NCBI GenBank assembly: GCA_002440805.1
Contig: DJVD01000066.1
Coordinates: forward strand, 1-6,160
Direction: 5' to 3'
DNA: 6,160 nucleotides
Source: Chloroflexi bacterium UBA6265
GTDB lineage: Bacteria > Chloroflexota > Chloroflexia > Thermomicrobiales > UBA6265
The notes under the pieces are model-generated. The model saw nothing but the letters and a program-made list of their open reading frames with translations, was not told the origin of the DNA and did no database searches. Every line of letters starts with the position of its first letter. The first letter of the stretch is position 1. Shown piece after piece: positions 6,076 to 6,160 of the stretch. Both the position numbers and the translations under genes were made by a program.

Positions 6076-6160
6076 TCCGCACGTTCGCCGCGATCACCGG
6101 AATTGGTTTCATCGTCGCGATCCTGACCGGCCTGTACGCCAGGTTCGTAGAGCCGAAGCG
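6072..6160 (+). CDS. Start of a further operon gene, N-terminal membrane segment, cut by the window end
   Basis: An ATG sits inside the permease stop codon (ATGA, 6072-6075) and the frame stays open to the window end for 29 full codons. The peptide begins MIRTFAAITGIGFIVAILTG: a short basic start, then one hydrophobic span (about 5-22), then a charged stretch (YARFVEPK). The overlap is the same arrangement as at the ATPase-permease junction, which supports a real gene of the same operon. A second permease subunit is the likeliest guess because paired permease genes occur in this importer class, but 29 residues are too few to identify the family. Another membrane protein or a signal-bearing exported protein would look the same here. 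Confidence 0.55.
   Translation, partial: MIRTFAAITGIGFIVAILTGLYARFVEPK

Noticed and set aside
1..6160. CRISPR arrays, tRNA or rRNA genes, insertion-sequence ends.
   Set aside because: I saw no regularly spaced direct repeats, no tRNA-like cloverleaf with a T-loop motif, no rRNA segments and no transposase. The recombinase is Xer-like and has no phage or integron genes beside it.

Overview
This is an ordinary-looking stretch of bacterial chromosome with all recognisable genes on the + strand. The base composition is moderately GC-rich. The exported binding protein has a twin-arginine signal, no lipobox cysteine and a Ser/Thr-Pro-Glu-Ala-rich linker after the signal. In my experience that style is common in Chloroflexota of the Thermomicrobia (Sphaerobacter) type. 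The glycyl-tRNA synthetase is the single-chain alpha2 type and would fit that group too. The assignment is an inference; no marker here proves it.

Layout: (1) 1-813, the 3' three quarters of an alanine dehydrogenase gene whose first ~106 codons lie upstream of the window. (2) 814-918, a 105-base gap holding an imperfect inverted repeat and the ribosome binding site of the next gene. (3) 919-1812, a Xer-like tyrosine recombinase with all the usual catalytic residues except the beta-hairpin lysine. (4) 1813-1896, an AT-rich gap with a strong hairpin plus T-run 24 bases before the next start codon. (5) 1897-3327, glycyl-tRNA synthetase. (6) 3328-3409, a short leader with a GC-rich hairpin. (7) 3410 to the window end, an ABC importer operon of the nitrate/sulfonate/taurine/thiamine-precursor class (NMT1/SsuA type): a Tat-exported binding protein, an ATPase, a permease, and the first 29 codons of a further membrane gene that starts inside the permease stop codon.

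The ABC genes are tightly coupled: a 6-base gap, then an ATGA overlap, then another ATGA overlap. They are almost certainly one transcript. The binding protein would capture a small molecule outside the membrane and deliver it to a permease dimer, or to a heterodimer if the fourth gene is a second permease, powered by the ATPase. The substrate cannot be read from the sequence. The ATPase carries two departures from family consensus: a His at the Q-loop glutamine position and a VSEGM signature.

I did not find an undescribed multi-gene system. The points worth a second look are the recombinase without its catalytic lysine, the altered ATPase motifs, the hairpin placed between xer and glyS, and the GC drop within ald.
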